This document shows, in pieces, positions 56,481 through 64,000 of a DNA stretch of 64,000 nucleotides (position 1 is the first letter of the stretch; every line of letters starts with the position of its first letter). The stretch lies in assembly GCF_019802345.1 (NCBI RefSeq), contig NZ_JAINDZ010000019.1, forward strand, positions 34,383 to 98,382, read 5' to 3'. The DNA comes from Methylosinus sp. Sm6 (lineage in GTDB: Bacteria; Pseudomonadota; Alphaproteobacteria; Rhizobiales; Beijerinckiaceae). The notes under the pieces were generated by a model. That model did no database searches and was not told the origin of the DNA. It worked only from the letters and a program-made list of their open reading frames with translations. A program made the translations under genes and the position numbers.

Positions 56481-58993
56481 GCGAGACGGATCGGCTCTTC
56501 GAAATGCGCGGCGTCGGAGCCTTGCAGGAAGTAGCGGCCGGCGAGCGCGTCCGCAAGATTCATGAGGCGCTGCTCGACGGCGAAGATGCGCGTCGCATCG
56601 AGCATCACGGCGTCCTCCACCTCGATCTCGGCGCGCAATTTGACCGAGAGCCGCCGCGGCTGCTCCATCAGCCCGTCATGACGCAGGATCGGCAAACCGG
56701 CAAGATGCTCGTCGATGCGCGTCACCTGGAAGCACACCGAGCGCGGGTTGTAGGGATCGAGCATGGCCATGTCGAGCGCCGGCGCCAGCGCCGCGCCGGC
56801 GAGATAGCGCGAGCGATAGGTGATCTGCGAATCGATGAGCTCGAGCAAAGTGTCGAGGCTGTCGATGGTCGCGCCCTCATCGGCGAAGGCCCTCGCGAAG
56901 CGGCAGGCGTTGATGGCGCGCTCGACGCGCTTGCCGAGATCGAGAAAGGACCAGCCGGCGACGCGATTGACGTTTTCGTCGATGAGGCCTGAGAGTGCGG
57001 CGACGATATGCAGCGACTGCTCCGCGGTCTCGAGCAGCTCCGGCTCCGAGCAGAGCCCGCTCCCGAGATCCTGCAGCCGGCTCTCGAGCCGGTTGATCAG
57101 CTGCCAAATGTCCTGAGACAAACGCTCGCGGATGATGGAGGCGGCCTGGCGCGCCGCCCGCGCGACACTGAGCGCCGAGCCCGGCGCCTCCGAGCCGCCG
57201 GCCGCCGCCTGCGCCAGCTCGGCCGCCGCGAGGCGCGGCGTCTTGGCGGGCGCGGCGCCCCAGGCGAGCAGGATGCGCTCCAGCCGCTCGATCGGCTGGC
57301 GGCCGCTGTAATTGGGCGCGTCCGCCTCGGTGAGGCGGTTGCAGAGGCAGCGCACGAGGCGCAAGGTCGCCTCGGCGCGCTCGATATAACGGCCCATCCA
57401 GAAGAGATTATCCGCGGCGCGGCTCGGCAGATCGCCGACCATGCGCACGATCTCGATGTCGTCGCTGGTCGGCAGCAGGGAGGCATTGTCGATCGGCCGA
57501 TCCGCCAGCACCCAGACGTCCGCCGATTGCGCGCCCGCGCCCATGGTGATGGCGCGCACGTCGAGCCGGTCCGACACGCGGCAGAAGCCGCCGGGCATCA
57601 CCCGCCAGCCCTCGGCCGTCGCGGCGGCGAAGACGCGCAGCGCGAAAGGGCGCGGCGCGAGACCGCCCTCGCTCCACACCGGCGTCGTCGACAATTGCAC
57701 GACCTCCTGGCCGACATAATCCATGCCGCGCGCGCGCATGAGATCGGCGAGCCGCGCGCGCTCGGCCGCATCGAACTCGCCGCCCAGGGCGACGCGCTTG
57801 CCGGGGAAGCCGGCGAGATGGTCGCCGAAGGCGGGGGCGACGGCGCGCTCGTCGAGCTCCGCCAGCACCTCGTCGCGCGCGGCGTCCTGCCCGCACCACC
57901 AGGTGGCGATATTGGCGAGCCGCAGGTCCTCGCCGAGCAGGCGGCGGGCCAGCGCCGGCAAAAAGCCGAGCAGCGCCCGCGATTCGACGAGGCCGGCGCC
58001 GGGCATGTTGGCGAGCGTGACATTGCCGTCGCGGATGGCGTCGAGGAGGCCCGGCACGCCGAGCTGCGAGGCGGCGTTCAGCTCCAGCGGATCGCACCAA
58101 TCGGCGTCGACGCGCCGCCACACGACGTCGACGCGCTTCAGCCCGGCGATGGTGCGGACATGCAGCTTGCGCTCGCTGGTGACGAGATCGGCCCCCTCGA
58201 CCAGCAGCAGGCCGAGATAGCGGGCGAGATTGACCTGCTCGGAATAGGTTTCGCTGAACGGCCCCGGCGTCAGCAGGCAGATGCGCGGGTCCTTCTGCTG
58301 CGCCGCCTTGGCGAGGCCGGCGCGAAAATCGCGGAAGAAGGGCGCGAGGCGCTGCACCTTCATATCGCGGTAGAGGCGCGGGAAGGTGCGGGCGAGGACC
58401 AGCCGGTTCTCGAGCGCATAGCCGGCGCCCGAAGGCGCCTGGGCGCGATCGCCGAGCACCCACCAGCGCCCGTCCGGCCCACGGCCGATGTCGGCGGCGT
58501 AGAAGCGCAGCCAGCGCCCGCCCGGCGGCGCGACGCCGGCCATGGGGCGGATATATTCGGGCGAGCCGGCGACGACGGCGGCCGGCAGCGCGCCCTCCTT
58601 CACGAGGCGGCCCTCGCCATAGACGTCGCGCAGCACGCGATCGAGCAGCTCGGCGCGCTGAGCGACGCCGGCCTCGATCTCGCGCCATTCGGCCTGCGGC
58701 AGCAGCAGCGGCAGCCGGCTCAGCGGCCAGCTGCGCTCCTTGCTCTCGCCGAGCACGCGATAGGAGACGCCCATGTCGCGAATGCGCCGGCCGGCGGCGG
58801 CGAAGCGATCGTCGATGTCGTCGCGGCCGAGGCCGGCCAGAGTGTCGAGCAGCCGTTTCCAATGCGCGCGCACGCGCCCGTCCAGCCCGACCAGCTCGTC
58901 CGGCACGCCGGCAGGCGGCGCATAGCGCTCGAGCCAGGAGGCGACGCGACGCGACGCCTCGCCGCTCGGGTCGATCGGACGTTCAGCCGGCAC
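56477..58993 (-). CDS. circularly permuted ATP-grasp + alpha-E domain fusion
   Basis: An 838-residue fusion. Residues about 70-470 are a circularly permuted ATP-grasp ([75 protein letters not shown]). Residues about 510-830 are the helical alpha-E domain ([29 protein letters not shown]). In many genomes these two are separate genes beside transglutaminase-like proteins and are predicted to make and cleave peptide-like modifications. It overlaps genes on both sides by 4 and 11 bases. Confidence 0.93.
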   Translation of the reverse strand: MPAERPIDPSGEASRRVASWLERYAPPAGVPDELVGLDGRVRAHWKRLLDTLAGLGRDDIDDRFAAAGRRIRDMGVSYRVLGESKERSWPLSRLPLLLPQAEWREIEAGVAQRAELLDRVLRDVYGEGRLVKEGALPAAVVAGSPEYIRPMAGVAPPGGRWLRFYAADIGRGPDGRWWVLGDRAQAPSGAGYALENRLVLARTFPRLYRDMKVQRLAPFFRDFRAGLAKAAQQKDPRICLLTPGPFSETYSEQVNLARYLGLLLVEGADLVTSERKLHVRTIAGLKRVDVVWRRVDADWCDPLELNAASQLGVPGLLDAIRDGNVTLANMPGAGLVESRALLGFLPALARRLLGEDLRLANIATWWCGQDAARDEVLAELDERAVAPAFGDHLAGFPGKRVALGGEFDAAERARLADLMRARGMDYVGQEVVQLSTTPVWSEGGLAPRPFALRVFAAATAEGWRVMPGGFCRVSDRLDVRAITMGAGAQSADVWVLADRPIDNASLLPTSDDIEIVRMVGDLPSRAADNLFWMGRYIERAEATLRLVRCLCNRLTEADAPNYSGRQPIERLERILLAWGAAPAKTPRLAAAELAQAAAGGSEAPGSALSVARAARQAASIIRERLSQDIWQLINRLESRLQDLGSGLCSEPELLETAEQSLHIVAALSGLIDENVNRVAGWSFLDLGKRVERAINACRFARAFADEGATIDSLDTLLELIDSQITYRSRYLAGAALAPALDMAMLDPYNPRSVCFQVTRIDEHLAGLPILRHDGLMEQPRRLSVKLRAEIEVEDAVMLDATRIFAVEQRLMNLADALAGRYFLQGSDAAHFEEPIRLA

Positions 58994-61900
58994 AGATCCT
59001 CCGCAGATCCAAGGTCAGCGGGAATTCGCCCGCCGGCTCCTCGCGCGGCGGCCGCACCCGGCCGGGCGTGTGGCCGTGATCCTGGAACCGCGAGAGCCTG
59101 CGGGCCTCCGCCTCATGCGAATTTACCGGAAACGTATCATAGTTGCGACCGCCCGGATGCGCCGTGTGATAGACGCAGCCGCCGAGCGAGCGCTCGCTCC
59201 ATGAATCTATAATGTCGAAGGTGAGCGGCGAATGGGCCGCGATGTTCGGGTGCAGGCCCGACGCCGGCTGCCACGCCTTGTAGCGCACGCCGCCGACCGC
59301 GAGGCCGGAGGCGCCGGCGCTCGACATCGGCACGCGGCGGCCGTTGCAGGCGATCACATGCCGGCCCGGCACGAAGCCCTCCGCCTTCACCTCGACGCGC
59401 TCCACCGATGAATCGACGAAGCGAACCGTGCCGCCGGCCGCGCCCTCCTCGCCCATCACATGCCAGGGCTCCAGCGCCTGACGCACTTCGAGCTGCACGC
59501 CGCCATGCTCGACGCGGCCGGCGAGCGGGAAGCGGAACTCGCGCTGCGCCTCGAACCATTCGGGCTCGAACGGATAGCCGGCGCGCTGCAGATCGCCGAG
59601 CACGTCGAGGAAATCGCGCCAGACGAAATGCGGCAGCATGAAGCGGTCGTGCAAGGCCGTGCCCCAGCGAATGAGCGCGCCCTGCTGCGGCTCGCGCCAG
59701 AACCAGGCGACGAGGGCGCGCAGCAGCAATTGCTGCGCGAGGCTCATGCGCGCGTCGGGCGGCATCTCGAAGCCGCGGAATTCGACGAGGCCGAGTCGAC
59801 CGGTCGGTCCGTCCGGCGAATAGAGCTTGTCGATGCAGATTTCCGCGCGATGCGTGTTGCCGGTGACGTCAACCAGAAGATTGCGGAACAGGCGGTCGAC
59901 GAGCCAGGGCGGGAAGCCCGTCGTCCCCGCCTCCGGCACATTGGCGATGGCGATCTCGAGCTCATAGAGCGAATCGTGCCGCGCCTCGTCGACGCGCGGC
60001 GACTGGCTGGTCGGGCCGATGAAGAGGCCGGAGAAGAGATAAGAGAGCGCCGGATGTCGCTGCCAATAGAGGATCAGGCTCTTCAAGAGGTCCGGCCGGC
60101 GCAGGAAAGGCGAGTCGAAGGGCGTCCGGCCGCCGAGCACGACATGATTGCCGCCGCCCGAGCCGGTCTGGCGGCCATCGACCATGAATTTATCGGCGGT
60201 GAGCCGCGCGTTGCGCGCGTCCTCGTAGAGGCCGGACGTCGTCGCCACGGCGTCGCGCCAGGAATCGGCCGGATGGACATTGACTTCGATGACGCCGGGG
60301 TCGGGGGTCACCTTGATCACCTCGAGGCGCGGATCGACCGGCGGCGGATAGCCTTCGATGTGAATGGGCAGGCCCTGCGCCTTGGCGGTGGTCTCGACCG
60401 CCGTCAGCAGCTCGAGATAATCCTCGAGCGTCGGGACCGGCGGCATGAACACGCAGAGCGCGCCATTGCGCGGCTCGACGGCGAGCGCGGTTCGCACCGC
60501 GCCTTCGACCTCTAATTGCGGACTCACATCCGGCGGCGTGGAGAGCGCATTGGTTTCGTAGATTTGCTGCAGATGGAAGGGGTCCGGCAGCGGCCGGCGG
60601 ATCTCGGTCGGGTCCTGCTGCCAGGAATAGGGATAGGAGGCCGCCGGAATCCACGGCAGCGAATTGATCGGCAGGCGCAGGCCGATCGGCGAATCGCCGG
60701 GCATGAGGAAGAGCTTGCCGCGCCGCAGCGGCCAGCGCTCCGACACCCAGCGCCGCTCCGCGAGCGCATTCCAGCGCTGCACCGGCAGCACGAAGCCGGT
60801 CGGCCGCGACAGGCCGCGCTCGAAGGCGCGCAGCATGCGCGCCCGCTCCTCGGCGTCGTCGATCTTCGAATCGAGCGGATCGACATTGATCGGGAGCGAG
60901 CCCTCCTTCAGCAGCCAATGCGCCGAGTCCTCATAGGCCGGGATCACATAGCGCGGGCCGAGGCCGAGGCGCTCGGAGAGATCGCCGATGAAGCGCTCGC
61001 CGTCCTCCGCGGTGGGGACGCTCGGCGCGCCGATGCGGGTGACGAGCTCGGGATCGCGCCAGATGGGCTGGCCGTCCTTGCGCCAATAGAGCGCGAAGGC
61101 CCAGCGCGGCAGGCTCTCGCCCGGATACCATTTGCCCTGGCCGTAATGCAGAAACCCGCCGCGCGCGAAGCGCTGCTGCAGCCGCCGCACCAGATCGTCG
61201 GCGCGCGCGCGCTTGGTGGGGCCGACGGCGGCGGTGTTCCACTCGGCCGATTGGAAATCGTCGATCGAGACGAAGGTCGGCTCGCCGCCCATGGTGAGCC
61301 GCACGTCATGCGCCGCGAGATCGGCGTCGACCTGCTCGCCGAGCGCGTCGAGCCGCGCCCAGGATTCGTCCGAGAAGGGCGCGGTGATGCGCGGCGCCTC
61401 GCGAATGCGCTCGACGCGCATCTCGAAGCCGAACTCCACCTCCGCCGGCTCGACGATTCCGGTGATCGGGGCGCAGGAGCGATAATGCGGCGCGCTGCAC
61501 AAGGGCAGATGGCCCTCGCCGCAGAAAAGGCCGGAAGTGGCGTCGAGCCCGATCCAGCCGGTGCCGGGAATATAGACCTCCGCCCAGGCGTGCAGATCGG
61601 TGAAGTCGTGATCGGTTCCCGTCGGCCCCTCGATCGGATCGACGTCGGCCTTCAGCTGGATGAGATAGCCGGAGACGAAGCGCGCCGCGAGGCCGAGGCT
61701 GCGCAGAACCTGCACCAGCAGCCAGGCCGAGTCGCGGCAAGAGCCCGTGCCCAGCGCCAGCGTCTCGTCCGGCGCCTGCACGCCGGGCTCCATGCGGATC
61801 ACATAGCGAATGTCGCGCTGCAGGCGGGCGTTGAGCTCGACGAGATAATCGACCGTGCGCAGCGGCGCGCTGGGCCGCACGCTCTCGACAAAAGCGTTGG

Positions 61901-62279
61901 AGAGCGGCCCCAGCCCCTCCACTTCGCGGCAGGAGGCGAGCTCGGCCTCGAGCTCCTGCGGATAGGCGAAAGGAAATTGCTCGGCGAAGGGCTCCATGAA
62001 GAAGTCGAAGGGATTGTAGACGGCGATCTCGGCGTGGAGATCGACCTCGATGCGGAACTCTTCGGCCTTCTCCGGGAAGACCAGCCGCGCCAGCCAATTT
62101 CCGTGCGGGTCCTGCTGCCAATTGATGAAATGGCCAGCGGGCAAAATCTTCAGCGAATAGCTCGGCACCCGCGTGCGGCAATGCGGCGCCGGCCGCAGAC
62201 GCACGACCTGCGGCCCGAGCGCGACCGGCCGATCATATTTGTAATGGGTGACGTGGTGCAGGGCGACCTTGATCGACAC
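58983..62279 (-). CDS. transglutaminase-like + DUF2126 protein
   Basis: A 1098-residue protein. The N-terminal 300 residues are a transglutaminase-like region with the triad Cys in [16 protein letters not shown], His in [12 protein letters not shown] and Asp in [10 protein letters not shown]. The rest is DUF2126 ([80 protein letters not shown]), an ATP-grasp/glutamine-synthetase-like region. It begins the three-gene operon and overlaps the next gene by 11 bases. The pathway product is not known. Confidence 0.94.
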   Translation of the reverse strand: MSIKVALHHVTHYKYDRPVALGPQVVRLRPAPHCRTRVPSYSLKILPAGHFINWQQDPHGNWLARLVFPEKAEEFRIEVDLHAEIAVYNPFDFFMEPFAEQFPFAYPQELEAELASCREVEGLGPLSNAFVESVRPSAPLRTVDYLVELNARLQRDIRYVIRMEPGVQAPDETLALGTGSCRDSAWLLVQVLRSLGLAARFVSGYLIQLKADVDPIEGPTGTDHDFTDLHAWAEVYIPGTGWIGLDATSGLFCGEGHLPLCSAPHYRSCAPITGIVEPAEVEFGFEMRVERIREAPRITAPFSDESWARLDALGEQVDADLAAHDVRLTMGGEPTFVSIDDFQSAEWNTAAVGPTKRARADDLVRRLQQRFARGGFLHYGQGKWYPGESLPRWAFALYWRKDGQPIWRDPELVTRIGAPSVPTAEDGERFIGDLSERLGLGPRYVIPAYEDSAHWLLKEGSLPINVDPLDSKIDDAEERARMLRAFERGLSRPTGFVLPVQRWNALAERRWVSERWPLRRGKLFLMPGDSPIGLRLPINSLPWIPAASYPYSWQQDPTEIRRPLPDPFHLQQIYETNALSTPPDVSPQLEVEGAVRTALAVEPRNGALCVFMPPVPTLEDYLELLTAVETTAKAQGLPIHIEGYPPPVDPRLEVIKVTPDPGVIEVNVHPADSWRDAVATTSGLYEDARNARLTADKFMVDGRQTGSGGGNHVVLGGRTPFDSPFLRRPDLLKSLILYWQRHPALSYLFSGLFIGPTSQSPRVDEARHDSLYELEIAIANVPEAGTTGFPPWLVDRLFRNLLVDVTGNTHRAEICIDKLYSPDGPTGRLGLVEFRGFEMPPDARMSLAQQLLLRALVAWFWREPQQGALIRWGTALHDRFMLPHFVWRDFLDVLGDLQRAGYPFEPEWFEAQREFRFPLAGRVEHGGVQLEVRQALEPWHVMGEEGAAGGTVRFVDSSVERVEVKAEGFVPGRHVIACNGRRVPMSSAGASGLAVGGVRYKAWQPASGLHPNIAAHSPLTFDIIDSWSERSLGGCVYHTAHPGGRNYDTFPVNSHEAEARRLSRFQDHGHTPGRVRPPREEPAGEFPLTLDLRRICAG

Positions 62280-62495
62280 GGGAGCTTGCTCGGCCTCACG
62301 AGGATGTCGCGCGACGGGCGCGCGGCGGGATTAGCTTATGGCCGGCGCGGCCTGTCAATCGCGCGGGCCTGCGAGCGCCGCGCTTTGCCGGAAATTGCCG
62401 CAGGGCGCATCCGGGGACGGCGCGCCATGCCGATGAAAACGGCGCCGCGGCGCGCGCCAATGTCGATGCGCCCCTGTCGCCTCGGTGGCGCAATG

Positions 62496-63686
62496 TCACG
62501 ACTGCATCAGGGAAGCGGGCGGCGGGTCTCCCCAAAACGACACGCCGCCACGATTGTCGCGCTTGGCGCGATACAGCGCGGCGTCGGCGCGGGCGCACAA
62601 GACGTCCAGGGCGAGGCCGTCGCGCGGCGCCAGCGCGACGCCGATGCTGGCTCCGATGCGGATTTCCCGCCCTTCGATTTCATAGGGCGCGGAGAGGACG
62701 CGAATGATGCGATGCGCGAGCAGCCGCGCTTCGTCCTCATGCGCGATGCCGCTCTGGATGACCAGGAACTCGTCGCCCCCGAGGCGCGCCGCCATATCCT
62801 CGCTGCGCAGCGCGCCGAGCAGGCGTGCGGTCGCGGCGCGCAACAGCGCGTCGCCGAAGAGATGGCCGTAACGATCATTGACCTCCTTGAACCGGTCGAG
62901 GTCGAGACAATGGATCGCCAACGCCGTCCCCTCCGCGGGCAGCGCCGCGACCGCGTCCTCGAAGCGCTCGCGCAGGCGGACGCGATTGGCGAGGCCGGTG
63001 AGCTCGTCGCGGCGCGCCATCGCCGCATGGTCCAGCTTGGCGACGACCTGACGGCGGGTGGTCTCGTAATTGCGGCTCGCCCAATGCACGACGGCGAAGG
63101 CGAAGCCGGTCAGCAGCACGGCTTCCAGGATGAAGGCGGCGACGACATGAGGGTCCGTGGCCCCGGGCGCGCGATAGAGGAACCCGGCCACCGTCGGGAC
63201 CGTGGCCAGTGCGAGGGCGATCCGGCAGAACATGGGCCGAAAGGCCACATTCGAGCTCGCGCCGCCGCCGAAGACGAAAGCGAGGCCAGAGGTCAGCATC
63301 GGCACGAGCGCCGAGTCGGGCGGATGGCCGATGGTGAGCGCGCGCGCGTTCAGCGCTCCGAGCAGCGCGGCGAAGGCGTAAATGGCGCAATCATGCATGC
63401 GCTCCCATCGCCGCGCCTGCAGCGCCGTGATCGGCTCCTTCGCGGCGCGTCGATAGGCCAGGGTGATGGCGATGCACAGCGCGATGGCGAACGCAGCGAG
63501 CAGGGTGAGGACGAGAATGCCCAAATCCTGCTTGCGGGATGTGAGCAGCAGGCCGACGCTGGTCGATGCGAGGCCTATGAACGCAACCGGCAAAATCGGC
63601 CGGACCACCACGTCGACGAGCTCGACATAGGCCGCGTCGGGGAGCCGGCCCAAAGCCGCATCCGGGGATTCCAAGCGCCGCCACAT
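62496..63686 (-). CDS. membrane-bound diguanylate cyclase (GGDEF)
   Basis: A 396-residue protein with about six transmembrane helices in residues 25-210, then a coiled segment and a GGDEF domain. The active-site motif is LGGDEFLV and an inhibitory RxxD (RSED) lies exactly five residues before it, so it should make c-di-GMP and be feedback-controlled. Other family motifs are DELTGLANR, LDRFKEVNDRYGH and SIGVALAPRDG. No EAL domain. The membrane part is an undefined sensor, similar in layout to MASE-type regions. Confidence 0.93.
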   Translation of the reverse strand: MWRRLESPDAALGRLPDAAYVELVDVVVRPILPVAFIGLASTSVGLLLTSRKQDLGILVLTLLAAFAIALCIAITLAYRRAAKEPITALQARRWERMHDCAIYAFAALLGALNARALTIGHPPDSALVPMLTSGLAFVFGGGASSNVAFRPMFCRIALALATVPTVAGFLYRAPGATDPHVVAAFILEAVLLTGFAFAVVHWASRNYETTRRQVVAKLDHAAMARRDELTGLANRVRLRERFEDAVAALPAEGTALAIHCLDLDRFKEVNDRYGHLFGDALLRAATARLLGALRSEDMAARLGGDEFLVIQSGIAHEDEARLLAHRIIRVLSAPYEIEGREIRIGASIGVALAPRDGLALDVLCARADAALYRAKRDNRGGVSFWGDPPPASLMQS

Positions 63687-64000
63687 GTCTCACCCTGTCG
63701 TCGGAGCCTCTGAATGGGAGAGATAGGGGCGAGGTCGCGTCGGCGCAAAATTTCAGCTGGCGGGCGCGGCTCGAAGCTTGCCGGTTCCTTCCGGCCGGCG
63801 CATCGAGGGCCCGCGTTCGTCGAAGGGCCGCGCGTCAGACGATAGTCCTTCACCCGATCGCCCTGCGCGAGCCGACAGGGCTCCGAATTCGGGTTAACGA
63901 GCAGAGAGTTTTCAGCGTCATGGCCGCGCTTGTCGCACGGCTGTCCGGCACAAAAATTGGTTGTACAAGCGCATGACATTGATTCTAATCCGGTCCTGAG
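63687..64000. other. 314 bases at the window end without a gene
   Basis: No supported coding region, RNA or repeat is seen. Part of it should carry the promoter of the diguanylate cyclase gene. The last 60 bases are AT-richer and may belong to a promoter of a gene beyond the window. Confidence 0.5.

Noticed and set aside
60516..63713. 1065-codon plus-strand frame opposite the DUF2126 and GGDEF genes
   Set aside because: It spans two well-identified minus-strand genes and their spacer, which a real gene would not do.

Overview
The window is a GC-rich alphaproteobacterial chromosome segment from a type II methanotroph, most likely Methylosinus or a close Methylocystis relative. The key evidence is a complete soluble methane monooxygenase (sMMO) locus on the minus strand, 14.2-24.2 kb, in the order mmoR, a 111-codon unknown gene, mmoG, mmoX, mmoY, mmoB, mmoZ, mmoD, mmoC. 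The ribosomal proteins, intergenic palindromes and polar-growth protein are all of Rhizobiales type. No transposase, integrase, prophage gene or CRISPR array was seen.

Layout. 0-9.6 kb: end of an alpha/beta hydrolase, cysE, a TetR regulator with three phased operators, a three-domain LplT/PlsC/acyl-ACP-synthetase fusion, an aldo/keto reductase, a GNAT protein and a secreted phosphoesterase. 9.7-14.1 kb: a LemA/TPM/TPM operon, a repeat-rich spacer with a 33-codon membrane peptide, and an L,D-transpeptidase. 14.2-24.2 kb: sMMO. A sigma-54 promoter precedes mmoX, a perfect 20-bp terminator follows mmoG, a terminator follows mmoC, and two strong hairpins lie inside the operon (after mmoX and after mmoZ). 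24.3-27.6 kb: DUF1097 membrane protein, Cys-rich secreted protein, Sco-type protein with an extra N-terminal region, and a PCu(A)C copper chaperone; this copper-handling neighbourhood sits beside a locus whose expression is known to be copper-repressed. 27.6-31.4 kb: an orphan cytosine methyltransferase and rpsM-rpsK-rpoA-rplQ. 31.4-44 kb: two intergenic repeat elements, methylmalonyl-CoA mutase with a membrane protein, a MocR regulator, DUF2336, a CitE-like lyase, a YfhO-type membrane protein, a secreted protein of unknown function and a beta-barrel porin.

44.2-51.9 kb holds a single 2559-codon gene whose product carries two transmembrane segments followed by 25 consecutive 33-residue repeats and six 44-residue repeats, both multiples of 11. 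It resembles the apolipoprotein-like Growth Pole Ring (GPR)/RgsE proteins of Rhizobiales. 52-64 kb: an Hpt protein, tRNA-Thr(GGT), ribF, an ECF sigma factor beside a second Cys-rich secreted protein, an overlapping transglutaminase/ATP-grasp/alpha-E/DUF2126 operon, and a diguanylate cyclase.

How it fits together: MmoR (a sigma-54 activator) and MmoG (a GroEL-like chaperonin) are made upstream and support expression of the hydroxylase (X, Y, Z), MmoB, MmoD and the reductase MmoC. The hairpins could set subunit ratios. The best candidates for undescribed biology are the 111-residue protein between mmoR and mmoG, the Sco fusion with its copper neighbours, and the repeat architecture of the giant polar protein.
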